This document shows positions 1 to 9,731 of a DNA stretch of 64,000 bases, piece after piece (the first letter of the stretch is position 1; each line of letters opens with the position of its first letter). Under the pieces are notes generated by a model. It was not told where the DNA came from. It did not search any database and worked only from the letters and a program-made list of their open reading frames with translations. The position numbers and the translations under genes were made by a program. This DNA is from Acidobacteriota bacterium (GTDB lineage: Bacteria; Acidobacteriota; Thermoanaerobaculia; Multivoradales; SZUA-115), in NCBI GenBank assembly GCA_024277255.1, contig JAJRVQ010000167.1:30114-94113 (forward strand), written 5' to 3'.

Positions 1-15
1 AAGCGCAGCGAGTAC

Positions 16-1251
<1,236 letters not shown>

Positions 1252-1346
1252 CTACGCCCCGTTCGTAAATTCATGCCCTACCTCACCACCATGAACCCAG
1301 CCTCCGCACGAGTGTCCCGCGCGGAGACCGAGCGGCAGGGAATCGG

Positions 1347-1589
1347 CTAGTTGTCGTCCGAGATGTTCGCCTCGATATAGGAAACGGCGTCCTCGACCTT
1401 GCTGATCTTCTCGGAGTCCTCATCGGGAATCTCGATACCGAATTCTTCCTCGAAAGCCATGACCAACTCGACGATGTCCAGGGAATCGGCTCCCAGGTCA
1501 TCCGTAAAGCTCGCCGAAGTGGTGACTTCGTCTCCATCTACTCCCAGCTGCTCAACGATGATGTTCTTCACCTTCTCAGCAACAGCCAT
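1347..1589 (-). CDS. acpP: Acyl carrier protein
   Basis: This is the small acidic carrier of fatty acyl intermediates, attached through 4'-phosphopantetheine. The product is 80 residues. The attachment serine lies in [20 protein letters not shown], the textbook ACP helix II motif. I chose the ATG at 1589 ([17 protein letters not shown]) over an upstream in-frame start at 1622. A GGAGGG ribosome site sits about 9 bases before it, and the protein then aligns with usual ACP ends. It lies between fabG and fabF in the fatty acid operon. The gene is highly acidic and ordinary for the family. Confidence 0.97.
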   Translation of the reverse strand: MAVAEKVKNIIVEQLGVDGDEVTTSASFTDDLGADSLDIVELVMAFEEEFGIEIPDEDSEKISKVEDAVSYIEANISDDN

Positions 1590-1763
1590 TGCTCGATACC
1601 CTCCTTGGTTCAATTCGCCCAACGGTTTCCGGTTCTAGCACAGAGCCGGCTACACCGTCCAACGAAGCTATTTGGATTGCGGAATTTTCTCGGACTCGTC
1701 CAGAAGATCTCTCAGCCTTGAGCCGCTGGGCTAGAGGGGCAAGAAGATCTTCTCAAAGGTCTG

Positions 1764-2507
1764 TCAGATATACAGGCCACCCGAGACGTTGATCGTCTCC
1801 CCCGTGATGTACCCGGCCTCTGGCGAAGCCAGGAAGGTCACCACGCCGGCAATGTCCTCCGGTTTTCCGAGGCGTTTCAGAACGATCGCCGAAGACATCT
1901 CTTCGAGCGCTGCCGCCGGCAGTGCCTCGGTCATAGCGGTTTCAATGAAGCCTGGGGCGACGACATTGGCGGTGATGTTGCGACTGCCGAACTCCTTGGC
2001 CAGTGATTTGGTGAAGCCTATCAGCGCAGCCTTCGAGGCTGCATAGTTGACTTGCCCGGGGTTGCCCATCAAGCCGACAACGGAAGAGACGGTGATGATT
2101 CGGCCCCAGCGCTGCCGCATCATGCCACGCACGAGGGCTCGCGTCACGGCGAAAGTGCCGGTGAGGTTGATGTCCAACACCCGCTGCCACTGCTCCAGCT
2201 TCATTCGCGCGAAGAGGTTGTCGTCGGTGACCCCGGCATTGTTGACCAGAATACCCACCTCGTTGAAACCGTCCGGCAAGGCGCCAAGTCTCTCCGCAAT
2301 CGCTTCGGGAACGGCCAGGTCGAGCGGCCAAGCCAGGGCGGAGCCTCCCTCTTCATGGATCTGCGCCGCCAGCGCATCCAGCTTCGACTGATTGCGTGCC
2401 GCGAGCACCACCTTGGCTCCTTGCGCCGCCAGTCGGCGCGCCGTCGCCGCGCCGATGCCCTGCGAGGCGCCCGTCACCAGGGCCGTTCTTCCTGCCAAAT
2501 CCAACAT
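1764..2507 (-). CDS. fabG: 3-oxoacyl-ACP reductase
   Basis: This is the NADPH-dependent reductase of the beta-keto group in fatty acid elongation, a short-chain dehydrogenase of 247 residues. The Rossmann motif TGASQGIGAAT is near residue 14. NNAG is near residue 90. The catalytic Ser (VSSVVG) and the Tyr-x-x-x-Lys pair (YAASK) are near residues 142-159. The C-terminus ITGETINVSGG is typical of FabG. A GAGGAA ribosome site precedes the ATG at 2507. It lies between fabD and acpP, which supports FabG over the many other short-chain dehydrogenases. Confidence 0.96.
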   Translation of the reverse strand: MLDLAGRTALVTGASQGIGAATARRLAAQGAKVVLAARNQSKLDALAAQIHEEGGSALAWPLDLAVPEAIAERLGALPDGFNEVGILVNNAGVTDDNLFARMKLEQWQRVLDINLTGTFAVTRALVRGMMRQRWGRIITVSSVVGLMGNPGQVNYAASKAALIGFTKSLAKEFGSRNITANVVAPGFIETAMTEALPAAALEEMSSAIVLKRLGKPEDIAGVVTFLASPEAGYITGETINVSGGLYI

Positions 2508-2579
2508 CTTCGTTCCTCAAAGTTTCGGGCTGGTCTCGCCCCTTCACCGGCAATCAGTGTCTCGCTGGTTCACTCGCGG

Positions 2580-3521
2580 TTATGACAACAGCTTCGCCAG
2601 CGCCGGAGGTTTGTCGATCGTCACCGTCTTGACCCCATCCACGGTTCGTCGAAGGAGGGCCGAAAGGACTTTCGCCGGCCCCAGCTCGATGAAGGTGTCG
2701 ACACCGTCGGCGGCCATGCGCTCGGCCGATTCTACCCAACGCACGGGTGCATCGACCTGCCGAGCCAAAGCTTGTCTGGCCGACTCACCACGGGTGACCG
2801 GCACGGCATCGACGTTGGTGACCACCGGAACGGCGAGTTCGCCGAAGGTGGTGGCGGCCAGCAGAGGTTCGAGACCCTGGCGCGTCGGCGCCATCAGCGG
2901 CGAATGGAAAGGCGCCGACACCTTGAGCACCACCGCCTTCCTCGCTCCCCGTTCTCTGGCCAATTCCACCGCTCGTTCGACCGCTTCACGGTGGCCGGCG
3001 ATGACCGTCTGACCGGGAGAATTCAGGTTGGCGATGCCACAGAGTTGATCGCCGGCCGCCTCGGCAGCCAGGAGTTCGATTTCCTCGCGATCGAGGCCCA
3101 TGATCGCCGCCATCCCGCCAACGCCGACCGGCACCGCCTCCTGCATCAACTCACCGCGGCGCCGGACCAGCCGCAAGGCATCGGCGAAGTCGAGGCCACC
3201 GGCGGCGACCAGGGCGGAATATTCGCCCAGGCTATGGCCGGCCATCACCGTCGGTCCCATCCCAGCCTGCGCCAGAGGACCGCGCACCGCCCGGTGGATC
3301 GCCGTCGAGGCTGCCAGCAACGCCGGCTGGGTATTCGCCGTCAACCCAAGATCCTCCTCAGGTCCATGCCAGCAGAGTTCGGAGAGGGCGAAACCCAGCG
3401 CTTCGTCGGCCTCTTCGAAGGTCTCCCGAACCACCGGGAACTCTTCCAGCCAATCGAGCCCCATGCCCACTTTCTGCGCCCCTTGACCGGGGAAAACAAA
3501 GGCTACTTTCAATGCTCTCAA
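2580..3521 (-). CDS. fabD: Malonyl-CoA:ACP transacylase
   Basis: This enzyme transfers malonyl from CoA to ACP to feed fatty acid elongation. It has 313 residues, the usual length. The N-terminus carries FVFPGQGAQ. The nucleophile elbow is GHSLGEYSAL, with the active Ser near residue 97. The catalytic His is in APFHSPLM near residue 205. An Arg-containing segment lies near residue 120 (RLVRRRGELM), as in FabD. It is downstream of plsX in the same operon with a gap of about 20 bases. The space where fabH often sits between plsX and fabD holds no gene. Confidence 0.96.
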   Translation of the reverse strand: MRALKVAFVFPGQGAQKVGMGLDWLEEFPVVRETFEEADEALGFALSELCWHGPEEDLGLTANTQPALLAASTAIHRAVRGPLAQAGMGPTVMAGHSLGEYSALVAAGGLDFADALRLVRRRGELMQEAVPVGVGGMAAIMGLDREEIELLAAEAAGDQLCGIANLNSPGQTVIAGHREAVERAVELARERGARKAVVLKVSAPFHSPLMAPTRQGLEPLLAATTFGELAVPVVTNVDAVPVTRGESARQALARQVDAPVRWVESAERMAADGVDTFIELGPAKVLSALLRRTVDGVKTVTIDKPPALAKLLS

Positions 3522-3541
3522 TCTCCTTGTCGGCCGCCGAC

Positions 3542-4639
3542 TCAGCGCCGGGGTCCAGTCTGCGCGCGACGATCGGAACCGCGGCGCCGATCCGTCGACT
3601 CCGCGGGATCCACACTCAAGAAACGAGCCTCTTCACGATGCAGTCTGGCGACGCGTTCCGCGATCTTCAAATGCACCTCAGCGGCACAAAATTCCACCGC
3701 TCGGCGGATGGCGCTGTGAACCGTGCGGCCATCGGAATTGCCATGGGCGATGAAACAACCGCCGTTGATCCCCAACAGTGGCGCCGCACCGTACTCTCGG
3801 TAGTCGGTGCGCCGGCGCAAGCGCTCGAAGGCCGGTCGCGCCAAGGCGGCGCCAATCCGCGTGCGCAAGGTCTGCTCCACCTCCTCGCGCAGCATCGCGG
3901 TCAGCAGGCCGGCCAGCGCCTCGGCGCTCTTGAGTACGACGTTGCCCACAAAGCCATCGCAGACCACCACGTCCGCGGTGCCCTCGAAGAGATCGCGGCC
4001 CTCCACATTGCCGATGAAGTTCAGCCCGGTCTCCTCTAGCACCTTGAAGACCTCGCGCGTGGCATCGGTACCCTTGCCCTCTTCCTCACCGATCGACAGC
4101 AGACCGATGCGCGGCGACGGTGTACCGACCAGCTGCTGGGCGTAGAAATGGCCCATCACCGCGAACTGACGCAACATGGACGGCCTGGCATCGACATTGG
4201 CGCCGACGTCGAGCACCACGGTGCGCCCGCCATGATTGGGAAAAACGGCGGCTAGGGCCGGACGCTCCACCCCTTCGATGGTGCCGATGACCATCTTGGC
4301 GGCGATCATGGTGGCACCGGTGTTTCCGGCGCTGACCATCGCCTGGGCTCGACCTTCACGTACCAGTTCCGCACAGATCCGGATCGACGATCGTCGCTTC
4401 CGGCGGATCGGCGTGATCGCCGGCTCGTCCATCTCCACGACCTCTTCGGCCTCCACCAGCTCGATGAGCCGGGCGGTGTCAGCCGACGGCGGTCCGTGGC
4501 GCTCCAGCTCCGCGCGCAGGCGCTCCCCACGCCCGACCAGCAGGAGCGACGTGCCGTCCTCACTGGCTGAGCGCAGAGCGCCCTCAACGATCGCTCCGGG
4601 GGCATAGTCCCCCCCCATGGCATCCAGGGCGATCTTCAT
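3542..4639 (-). CDS. plsX: Phosphate acyltransferase PlsX
   Basis: PlsX makes acyl-phosphate from acyl-ACP, which PlsY then uses to start phospholipid synthesis at the membrane. The product is about 365 residues. It shows MKIALDAMGGDYAPG at the N-terminus, then ISAGNTGA-like and DVGANVD motifs and GNVEGRDLF further on, all typical of PlsX. I placed the start at the ATG of MKIALDAMGG (4639). Upstream in-frame ATGs at 4654 and 4699 would add 5 or 20 residues and none has a strong ribosome site, so the start is not certain. The Arg-rich C-terminus (SDRRAQTGPRR) is probably a disordered tail. It follows rpmF, a conserved pairing. Confidence 0.95.
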   Translation of the reverse strand: MKIALDAMGGDYAPGAIVEGALRSASEDGTSLLLVGRGERLRAELERHGPPSADTARLIELVEAEEVVEMDEPAITPIRRKRRSSIRICAELVREGRAQAMVSAGNTGATMIAAKMVIGTIEGVERPALAAVFPNHGGRTVVLDVGANVDARPSMLRQFAVMGHFYAQQLVGTPSPRIGLLSIGEEEGKGTDATREVFKVLEETGLNFIGNVEGRDLFEGTADVVVCDGFVGNVVLKSAEALAGLLTAMLREEVEQTLRTRIGAALARPAFERLRRRTDYREYGAAPLLGINGGCFIAHGNSDGRTVHSAIRRAVEFCAAEVHLKIAERVARLHREEARFLSVDPAESTDRRRGSDRRAQTGPRR

Positions 4640-4708
4640 CGTCGACGGTGCCATGGAAACGGTCTGCTCGGCGCGCGCCCCGCTGCGGGCTGCTCGCAAC
4701 GACGGCTC

Positions 4709-4894
4709 CTAGAAGTCGTCCCTACCCTCGATTACGGTGCGGCCGCGGTACTCACCGCAACTCGGGCAGACCCGGTGTGGCAGCTTGGTCTCACCGCAAC
4801 TCGGGCAGGTGGACTGCGGCGGTGTGGTCAGGGAGTCGTGGGTACGACGCCGGTCGCGGCGGGCGCGGGAGTGTCGTCGTTTCGGATTGGGCAT
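4709..4894 (-). CDS. rpmF: 50S ribosomal protein L32, zinc-binding form
   Basis: This small protein of the large ribosomal subunit has 61 residues from the ATG at 4894 (MPNPKRRHSRARRDRRR). An in-frame ATG at 4915 would add seven residues but breaks the conserved MxxPKRR start. Four Cys in two CxxC pairs (CPSCGETK and CPSCGEYRG) mark the zinc-binding version of L32 rather than the zinc-free paralogue. It sits between the DUF177 gene and plsX, an arrangement conserved in many bacteria that couples ribosome and lipid genes. Confidence 0.96.
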   Translation of the reverse strand: MPNPKRRHSRARRDRRRTHDSLTTPPQSTCPSCGETKLPHRVCPSCGEYRGRTVIEGRDDF

Positions 4895-5018
4895 GGTGCT
4901 CGACCTCGTGTTCAAACAGCGCCGGGTGGCTTAATCTCAAGCCGCTCAGCGCCGGGGAGTTGCTTCCCGTGTTATTGCCAAGGATGGTGAAAACTGGTGA
5001 TTCGATCCGAGATTCTGT

Positions 5019-5585
5019 CTAGTCGTCAGCCGTACCGCCGGGGCCATCGGGGAGTCGGTTCTTGAGTGCCGCCAGGCCAGCCCATCGAGGATCGACCTCC
5101 CGGCGACCACATTCGCAGGCCGCTTGGTTGAGATCGGTGCCACACTGGGGGCAAAGACCTCGACAATCGGGCCGGCACAAGGGACGCATCGGAATGTTGA
5201 GCTGCAATTGCTCGATCAACAGCGGTTCAACATCGAACTCGGCGCTGGTCAGGCTCAAGAGGCCCATGTCGTCCTGCGTCAGCTCGATTTCTACTTCCTC
5301 ATCATCTTCTTTCTCGACGGCTTCCTCTTCGATTTTGATCAGCAGTTCCAGAGTTTCCTCGACCGAGCTGACGGCCGGCCCCAGGCAACGGCTGCAAGTA
5401 GATGTCTGTTCGTAACTCAGGTGGGCGTGGAGCAGGAAATCTGAAACCACTCGGCGGATCTCTCCGCGCCAGACTACAGGACTCAGACGGCTCAACACCT
5501 GCCCTTCTTGCTCCAGGGCGGGGATTTCCAGGGTCTGATTCCAGGTGTAGGGCTGGTCACCAATCTGATCAAGTCGGATCCGCAT
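5019..5585 (-). CDS. DUF177 (YceD) family protein
   Basis: This is a 188-residue member of the DUF177/YceD family, which is nearly always encoded just before rpmF. Members have been linked to 23S rRNA or ribosome maturation, but the reaction is not established. Visible features are a CSRC pair near residue 82, an acidic middle (EEEAVEKEDDEEVEIELT), and a C-terminal Cys cluster CRPDCRGLCPQCG followed by a WAGLAALKN segment, which is the family signature. It is the first gene of the minus-strand fatty acid operon. The 143-base gap to the divergent gene at 5729 should hold the operon promoter. No clear -35/-10 pair was assigned. Confidence 0.9.
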   Translation of the reverse strand: MRIRLDQIGDQPYTWNQTLEIPALEQEGQVLSRLSPVVWRGEIRRVVSDFLLHAHLSYEQTSTCSRCLGPAVSSVEETLELLIKIEEEAVEKEDDEEVEIELTQDDMGLLSLTSAEFDVEPLLIEQLQLNIPMRPLCRPDCRGLCPQCGTDLNQAACECGRREVDPRWAGLAALKNRLPDGPGGTADD

Positions 5586-5728
5586 CCGTGCCTCCTCCCG
5601 GAGTAACGGCCAAGGCTAAGGGATGTTGGATGGGGTGTCAACGGGCAGAGGGTCTCCCCGCGACTCTCCCTACCTCGGCCCACCGGCGGCGACAAGGATC
5701 CGGAAGACCGGCTGCTATCCTCCTTCAG

Positions 5729-7096
5729 ATGAGAAGAGGATGGTGGCCCGCGGCGGTCTTGTGTCTACTCCTCTGGGGGTGTGGATCAGATTCGCCGCCG
5801 CGCTGGAATGTGCTCTTCCTGATGGTCGACACCCTGCGCGCCGACCATCTCAGCTCCTACGGCTATCCACGGCCTACCAGCCCGGCACTGGATCGTTTCG
5901 CCAACTCGGCGGTTTTCTTCGACAATGCCTTCAGCCAGGCCGGCTGCACCTTTCCTTCGGTCAACTCCATGTTGACCTCCCGCTACCCGCATCGTTTCCT
6001 CTTCCAGCCACGGCGCGACTGGTCCATCCCGGAGGAGACCCCGTCGATGGCGGAAATCCTCGCCAGCCATGGCTACTCGACCTTCGCCGTCTCCGCCAGC
6101 TCGGTGGTCCGCAAGACGCCCACCGTCCACAACAAAGTAGGGGGATACGATCGCGGATTCGCCATCTTTGACGAGCACTGCCTCGACGGCGATGCCGACT
6201 GCGTCAACGACACCGCAATGGCGATCCTCAACGAGTTGGACGGGGCGGACAGGCCGTTTTTCGGCTACCTCCACTACGTCGATCCGCATCAGCCCTACCA
6301 ACCTCCCGAGGAGTTTGCCCGCAGCTTCTCCAGTGACAGCACCGGTGACGGTCAAGCGGTCAAGCCCTTCATCCGGCGCGGCGAAATAGCGCCGATCGAG
6401 GAGATGATCTACCACCAAGGCCCCGATCTGGCGCTCAAGTCGCACGACATCCAACATCTGATCGCCCTCTACGATGACGAAATCGCCTACTTCGACCAGC
6501 AGCTGGCCGCCCTGCTGGACGAGTTGGACCGGCGTGGACTCAGCGAGCGCACGCTGATGGTGATCGCCTCCGACCACGGCGAGGCCTTCCTGGAACACGG
6601 CGACATCCACCACTGCCGCGATCTCGTCCACAGCACCGTCTTGCACACTCCGCTGATGCTGCGCATTCCCGGACTCGACGCCGTGCGCTCCGCGGAGCTG
6701 GCGCAGAATCTCGATATCTTACCGACCGTACTGGACTACCTGGCGATCGACGAGCGGGAGTTCGAGTTTGACGGCAAGAGCTTGCGACGATCGATCGAGG
6801 ATCGCGGCAGGGTCAACCGCCACGCCTTTTCCAGCCAGGGAGTGATGCGAACGGTGGTCGACAACCGCTACCGGCTGACGCTCAACCTGGAAAGTGGAGC
6901 GGTTCAGCTCTTCGACCACCGAGAGGATCCGATGGAAGCCTTCGATCTCGCCTCGCAACACCCGCAGACCGTACAGGCTCTGCGCAGTACGCTGCGCGAC
7001 TGGATCGTACGCTACGAGGGTAAGGACTCGTCGCAGCGTAGCGTCAGGCGAGCCCGCGAAGTGCGCGAGCAGCTGCGAGCCCTCGGCTATCTGTAA
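5729..7096 (+). CDS. Sulfatase-fold (alkaline phosphatase superfamily) lipoprotein
   Basis: This is a 455-residue lipoprotein. The signal peptide MRRGWWPAAVLCLLLWGC ends in a lipobox with Cys 18, which fixes the ATG at 5729 rather than the longer frame open from 5402. The alkaline-phosphatase superfamily metal site is visible: MVDTLRADH near the N-terminus, then SDHGEAFLEHG. The nucleophile region reads GCTFPSVNSMLTS, so Thr rather than formylglycine-type C/S-x-P-S-R occupies the active position. This favours a phospho-substrate transferase or hydrolase over a true sulfatase. It ends in an REQLRALGYL tail, as does the gene at 18202 (RRQLRALGYIE). The substrate is unknown, perhaps an envelope glycan or lipid. 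Confidence 0.85.
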   Translation: MRRGWWPAAVLCLLLWGCGSDSPPRWNVLFLMVDTLRADHLSSYGYPRPTSPALDRFANSAVFFDNAFSQAGCTFPSVNSMLTSRYPHRFLFQPRRDWSIPEETPSMAEILASHGYSTFAVSASSVVRKTPTVHNKVGGYDRGFAIFDEHCLDGDADCVNDTAMAILNELDGADRPFFGYLHYVDPHQPYQPPEEFARSFSSDSTGDGQAVKPFIRRGEIAPIEEMIYHQGPDLALKSHDIQHLIALYDDEIAYFDQQLAALLDELDRRGLSERTLMVIASDHGEAFLEHGDIHHCRDLVHSTVLHTPLMLRIPGLDAVRSAELAQNLDILPTVLDYLAIDEREFEFDGKSLRRSIEDRGRVNRHAFSSQGVMRTVVDNRYRLTLNLESGAVQLFDHREDPMEAFDLASQHPQTVQALRSTLRDWIVRYEGKDSSQRSVRRAREVREQLRALGYL

Positions 7097-7221
7097 GCTA
7101 CTTCGCCCATCGCGGCCACCGAGAGCCGGCATGACGCGCATTGACCGGGGCCTCAGTCGGTAGCAAGATCACCCATCCAGCCAACACCCAGGATTATCAA
7201 GTCAGTTAGGGGTTCATCACG

Positions 7222-8367
7222 ATGCAAGACACGGTACCCGCCGGCACCGCCGAGACCGCGAACCAAGCGGTGCAAAGTGCTCGCCTGGTCGACCTTCCGG
7301 ACTGGACCCCCGAACCGCTGCTGCGCGGCTGGCAAATGATCGAGGAACAACCTCTGCTGGCGGCACTGGTCGTCGTGGTCTTGGCCTTCTTGGGGGGCAA
7401 ACTGATCCAGGTTCTGACCCGCCGTGGCATCACCCGGCTGACGGCGAGAACGAAAACCGACCTCGACGACCAGGTGCTGGCACTTCTCCACCGGCCGATC
7501 TTCCTCACCTTCTTCTTCGGCGGCCTAGCCATCGCCACTCGTGTCTTGCAGCTGCCACCGCGTCTCATCTTCTTTCTCGCCGCCATCCTCAAGACGATTC
7601 TCGCCGTGATCTGGATGATCACCGGCTTTAGGGTCCTCAAGCTGATCCTCGAGGCGCTGGGTCGCAATCGGAAGCGCTTCCCGATCCTCGACGAGCGCAC
7701 CATCCCCCTCTTCGACATGTTCGGCAAGCTGCTCCTGCTAGGTGGTGCCAGCTACTTCCTGCTACTCATCTGGGGGATCGATCCCACCGCCTGGCTGGCT
7801 TCGGCCGGCGTCCTCGGCCTGGCCGTCGGCTTCGCCGCCAAAGACACTCTGGCCAACCTCTTCGGCGGCCTCTTCATCGTCGCCGACGCCCCCTACACAC
7901 TCGGCGATTTCGTCAACCTGGACAGCGGCGAACGGGGCCGGGTCACCCATGTCGGCATTCGCAGCACCCGGCTGTTGACCCGTGACGACATCGAAATCAC
8001 CGTGCCCAACGCGATCATGGCCAACGCCAAGATCATCAACGAGAGCGGCGGCCCATGGGAGAAGGAGCGCATTCGCATCAAGGTCGGAGTCGCCTACGGC
8101 TCGGACCTGGATCAGGTCTGCGAGGTTCTACGCCAACTGGCGATCGACCACCCGCACATCTGCACCGATCCCAACCCACGCGTGCGTATGCGCGGATTCG
8201 GCGACTCGAGCCTGGATTTCGAACTCCTCTGCTGGATCGACGAACCGGTCCTGCGCGGCAAGCTCATCCACGAGCTGAACATGAAGGTCTACAAATCCTT
8301 CCAGCAGCACAACATCGAGATCCCCTTCCCGCAGCGCGACGTGCACTTGCGCAAGGTGGAAGGCTAG
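7222..8367 (+). CDS. MscS-family mechanosensitive ion channel
   Basis: This is an inner-membrane channel that opens on hypo-osmotic tension. It has 381 residues with about five hydrophobic segments: near 48-62, 95-115, 118-140 and 170-190, and the pore-lining TM3 near 192-215. TM3 is rich in Gly and Ala (SAGVLGLAVGFAAKDTLANLFGGLF), as in MscS. It is followed by the beta domain (GERGRVTHVGIRSTRLLTRDD) and the MscS C-terminal domain (IRIKVGVAYGSD). The N-terminus is longer than in E. coli MscS. It follows the sulfatase-fold gene by 125 bases and is convergent with the gene ending at 8370. Confidence 0.92.
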   Translation: MQDTVPAGTAETANQAVQSARLVDLPDWTPEPLLRGWQMIEEQPLLAALVVVVLAFLGGKLIQVLTRRGITRLTARTKTDLDDQVLALLHRPIFLTFFFGGLAIATRVLQLPPRLIFFLAAILKTILAVIWMITGFRVLKLILEALGRNRKRFPILDERTIPLFDMFGKLLLLGGASYFLLLIWGIDPTAWLASAGVLGLAVGFAAKDTLANLFGGLFIVADAPYTLGDFVNLDSGERGRVTHVGIRSTRLLTRDDIEITVPNAIMANAKIINESGGPWEKERIRIKVGVAYGSDLDQVCEVLRQLAIDHPHICTDPNPRVRMRGFGDSSLDFELLCWIDEPVLRGKLIHELNMKVYKSFQQHNIEIPFPQRDVHLRKVEG

Positions 8368-8376
8368 CCTCACCTT
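8353..8376. terminator. Hairpin shared by two convergent genes
   Basis: AAGGTG-ga-AGG-ctag-CCT-CACCTT forms a stem of about nine pairs with a two-base bulge. It lies exactly where the mscS-like gene (stop at 8367) and the minus-strand gene (stop at 8370) converge. Only three T follow on the plus side, so it could be a bidirectional terminator or simply a barrier hairpin. Confidence 0.4.
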
Positions 8377-9731
8377 TCGAGGCGCCAGCGCATCTGGTCG
8401 CTTCGGTGGCCGATCACCACCGTCAGCCGGCCGTAGTCGGCCCAGGGTTCGAGCACCGTCGCCCAGGCCCGCCAGCGTCTGGCGTGGCTGCGACCGACGA
8501 AGGGAATCGTCTCGATGGTCGTCGCCAGTTCGTCCACCAGCTGAGCCGCGGGGCCGGGATTCACCCACAGGGCGCGGGCCGGGGCCGTCGAGCCGCTCGC
8601 TGTCGGCGGCGCTGCCAGAGGTGCCAGGCGAGTGGCCACCTCCTGGGCTGCGCGCAGGCTCTCGTCGTCAAAGGCGGTCAGCCGCCAGCCGGCGACCTCG
8701 GCGGTGGGTAGTTCGCCGCGTAGCCGGCGGATGATCCTCTCTCCCGGTAACTTCCACCGCTTGCCCCCGGGCCGCGAGAGAACCGCCGCGCCGGGCAGGG
8801 AGGAGTCGTTCCCACGCCGGGCCAGAACGCCGGCCTGCGCTCCACGCCGCAAGAGACCATCGCCAGCGGTAGCGGAGGCAAAAAGCAGGGCGACGGCCTG
8901 CTCGGGCAGCGGATCGCCGATCTCGGGAGGGCGCCAGTCGCCCTCGCCGATCAACTCGACGCCGGTCTCCTGCTCGACAAGCCGGTAGGTGCCCGCCGGA
9001 AGCAATCCGGTGGCGCGGGTGAGCCGCAACCGGCTGAGGGCTGGAGGACGGGGGGAGGTGGGTCCTGGCTTCACGCGCACGTCGATCGCCACCTCATCGC
9101 GTGGTTCAAGTAGCCACAAGCTACCTCGCCATCGCACCCGGGCCGGTCGCCCTGAAAGCTCCACCTCACCGCCGGCCAACCAAGGATTGGAGGCGACCTT
9201 CCCCGCCAAGCGGGCGACCAGCGACAGCGCTGGATAGACCCGCGCCGCGACCACGAAACGGTCACCTCCTGCCGCCGAAGCCACTACGATCTCCTTGGCC
9301 GGCGGGGCCCGAAACGGCCCGAATCGCGGTACCTCCATCTCCGCCAAACCGGCCACCTCGGCCACCGCGGCCAGGTAGCGATCCGCCTCTCCCACCTGGT
9401 CAGCCAGGAAGCCCAAGTTCTGATGCGGGTAGGCCAGCCAGAGGCAGGCTTGGTAGTCGTCACTGGCCAGAAGATCGGCGGCGAAAGAGTGCGCTTTGGG
9501 CGCACCCTGGCGGGGACGGGGCGAATACCAGTAGAGGTAGTGGCCCACCAGCAGTAGAAAACCGCTGGCGGCCGCCAGCCACCAGTGCAGCCAGCGACCC
9601 GACTCCTGCGGCCTACCGGCGGTGCGTGAGCGCCTGCGTTCCCATCTTGGCCGGCGCCTCCCGCGCCGTCCGCCGTGGTGACCACCGCGGAGACCACCGG
9701 ACCAGCCTCCCGGCGGCTGTTGGATGGTCAA
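8370..9731 (-). CDS. Membrane-anchored protein of unknown function
   Basis: This 453-residue protein is not recognised. The first 45 residues are very rich in Gly and Arg. One transmembrane segment (about 48-70, WLHWWLAAASGFLLLVGHYLYW) follows, then a large domain of about 380 residues presumably outside the cytoplasm. That domain looks beta-rich, with short alternating strands such as GEVELSGRPARVRWRGSLWL. No catalytic motif or Cys pair stands out. The ATG overlaps the stop of the upstream membrane protein by four bases, so the two are translated together and probably act together in the surface glycan locus. A role in glycan assembly is inference from position only. Confidence 0.7.
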   Translation of the reverse strand: MTIQQPPGGWSGGLRGGHHGGRRGRRRPRWERRRSRTAGRPQESGRWLHWWLAAASGFLLLVGHYLYWYSPRPRQGAPKAHSFAADLLASDDYQACLWLAYPHQNLGFLADQVGEADRYLAAVAEVAGLAEMEVPRFGPFRAPPAKEIVVASAAGGDRFVVAARVYPALSLVARLAGKVASNPWLAGGEVELSGRPARVRWRGSLWLLEPRDEVAIDVRVKPGPTSPRPPALSRLRLTRATGLLPAGTYRLVEQETGVELIGEGDWRPPEIGDPLPEQAVALLFASATAGDGLLRRGAQAGVLARRGNDSSLPGAAVLSRPGGKRWKLPGERIIRRLRGELPTAEVAGWRLTAFDDESLRAAQEVATRLAPLAAPPTASGSTAPARALWVNPGPAAQLVDELATTIETIPFVGRSHARRWRAWATVLEPWADYGRLTVVIGHRSDQMRWRLER

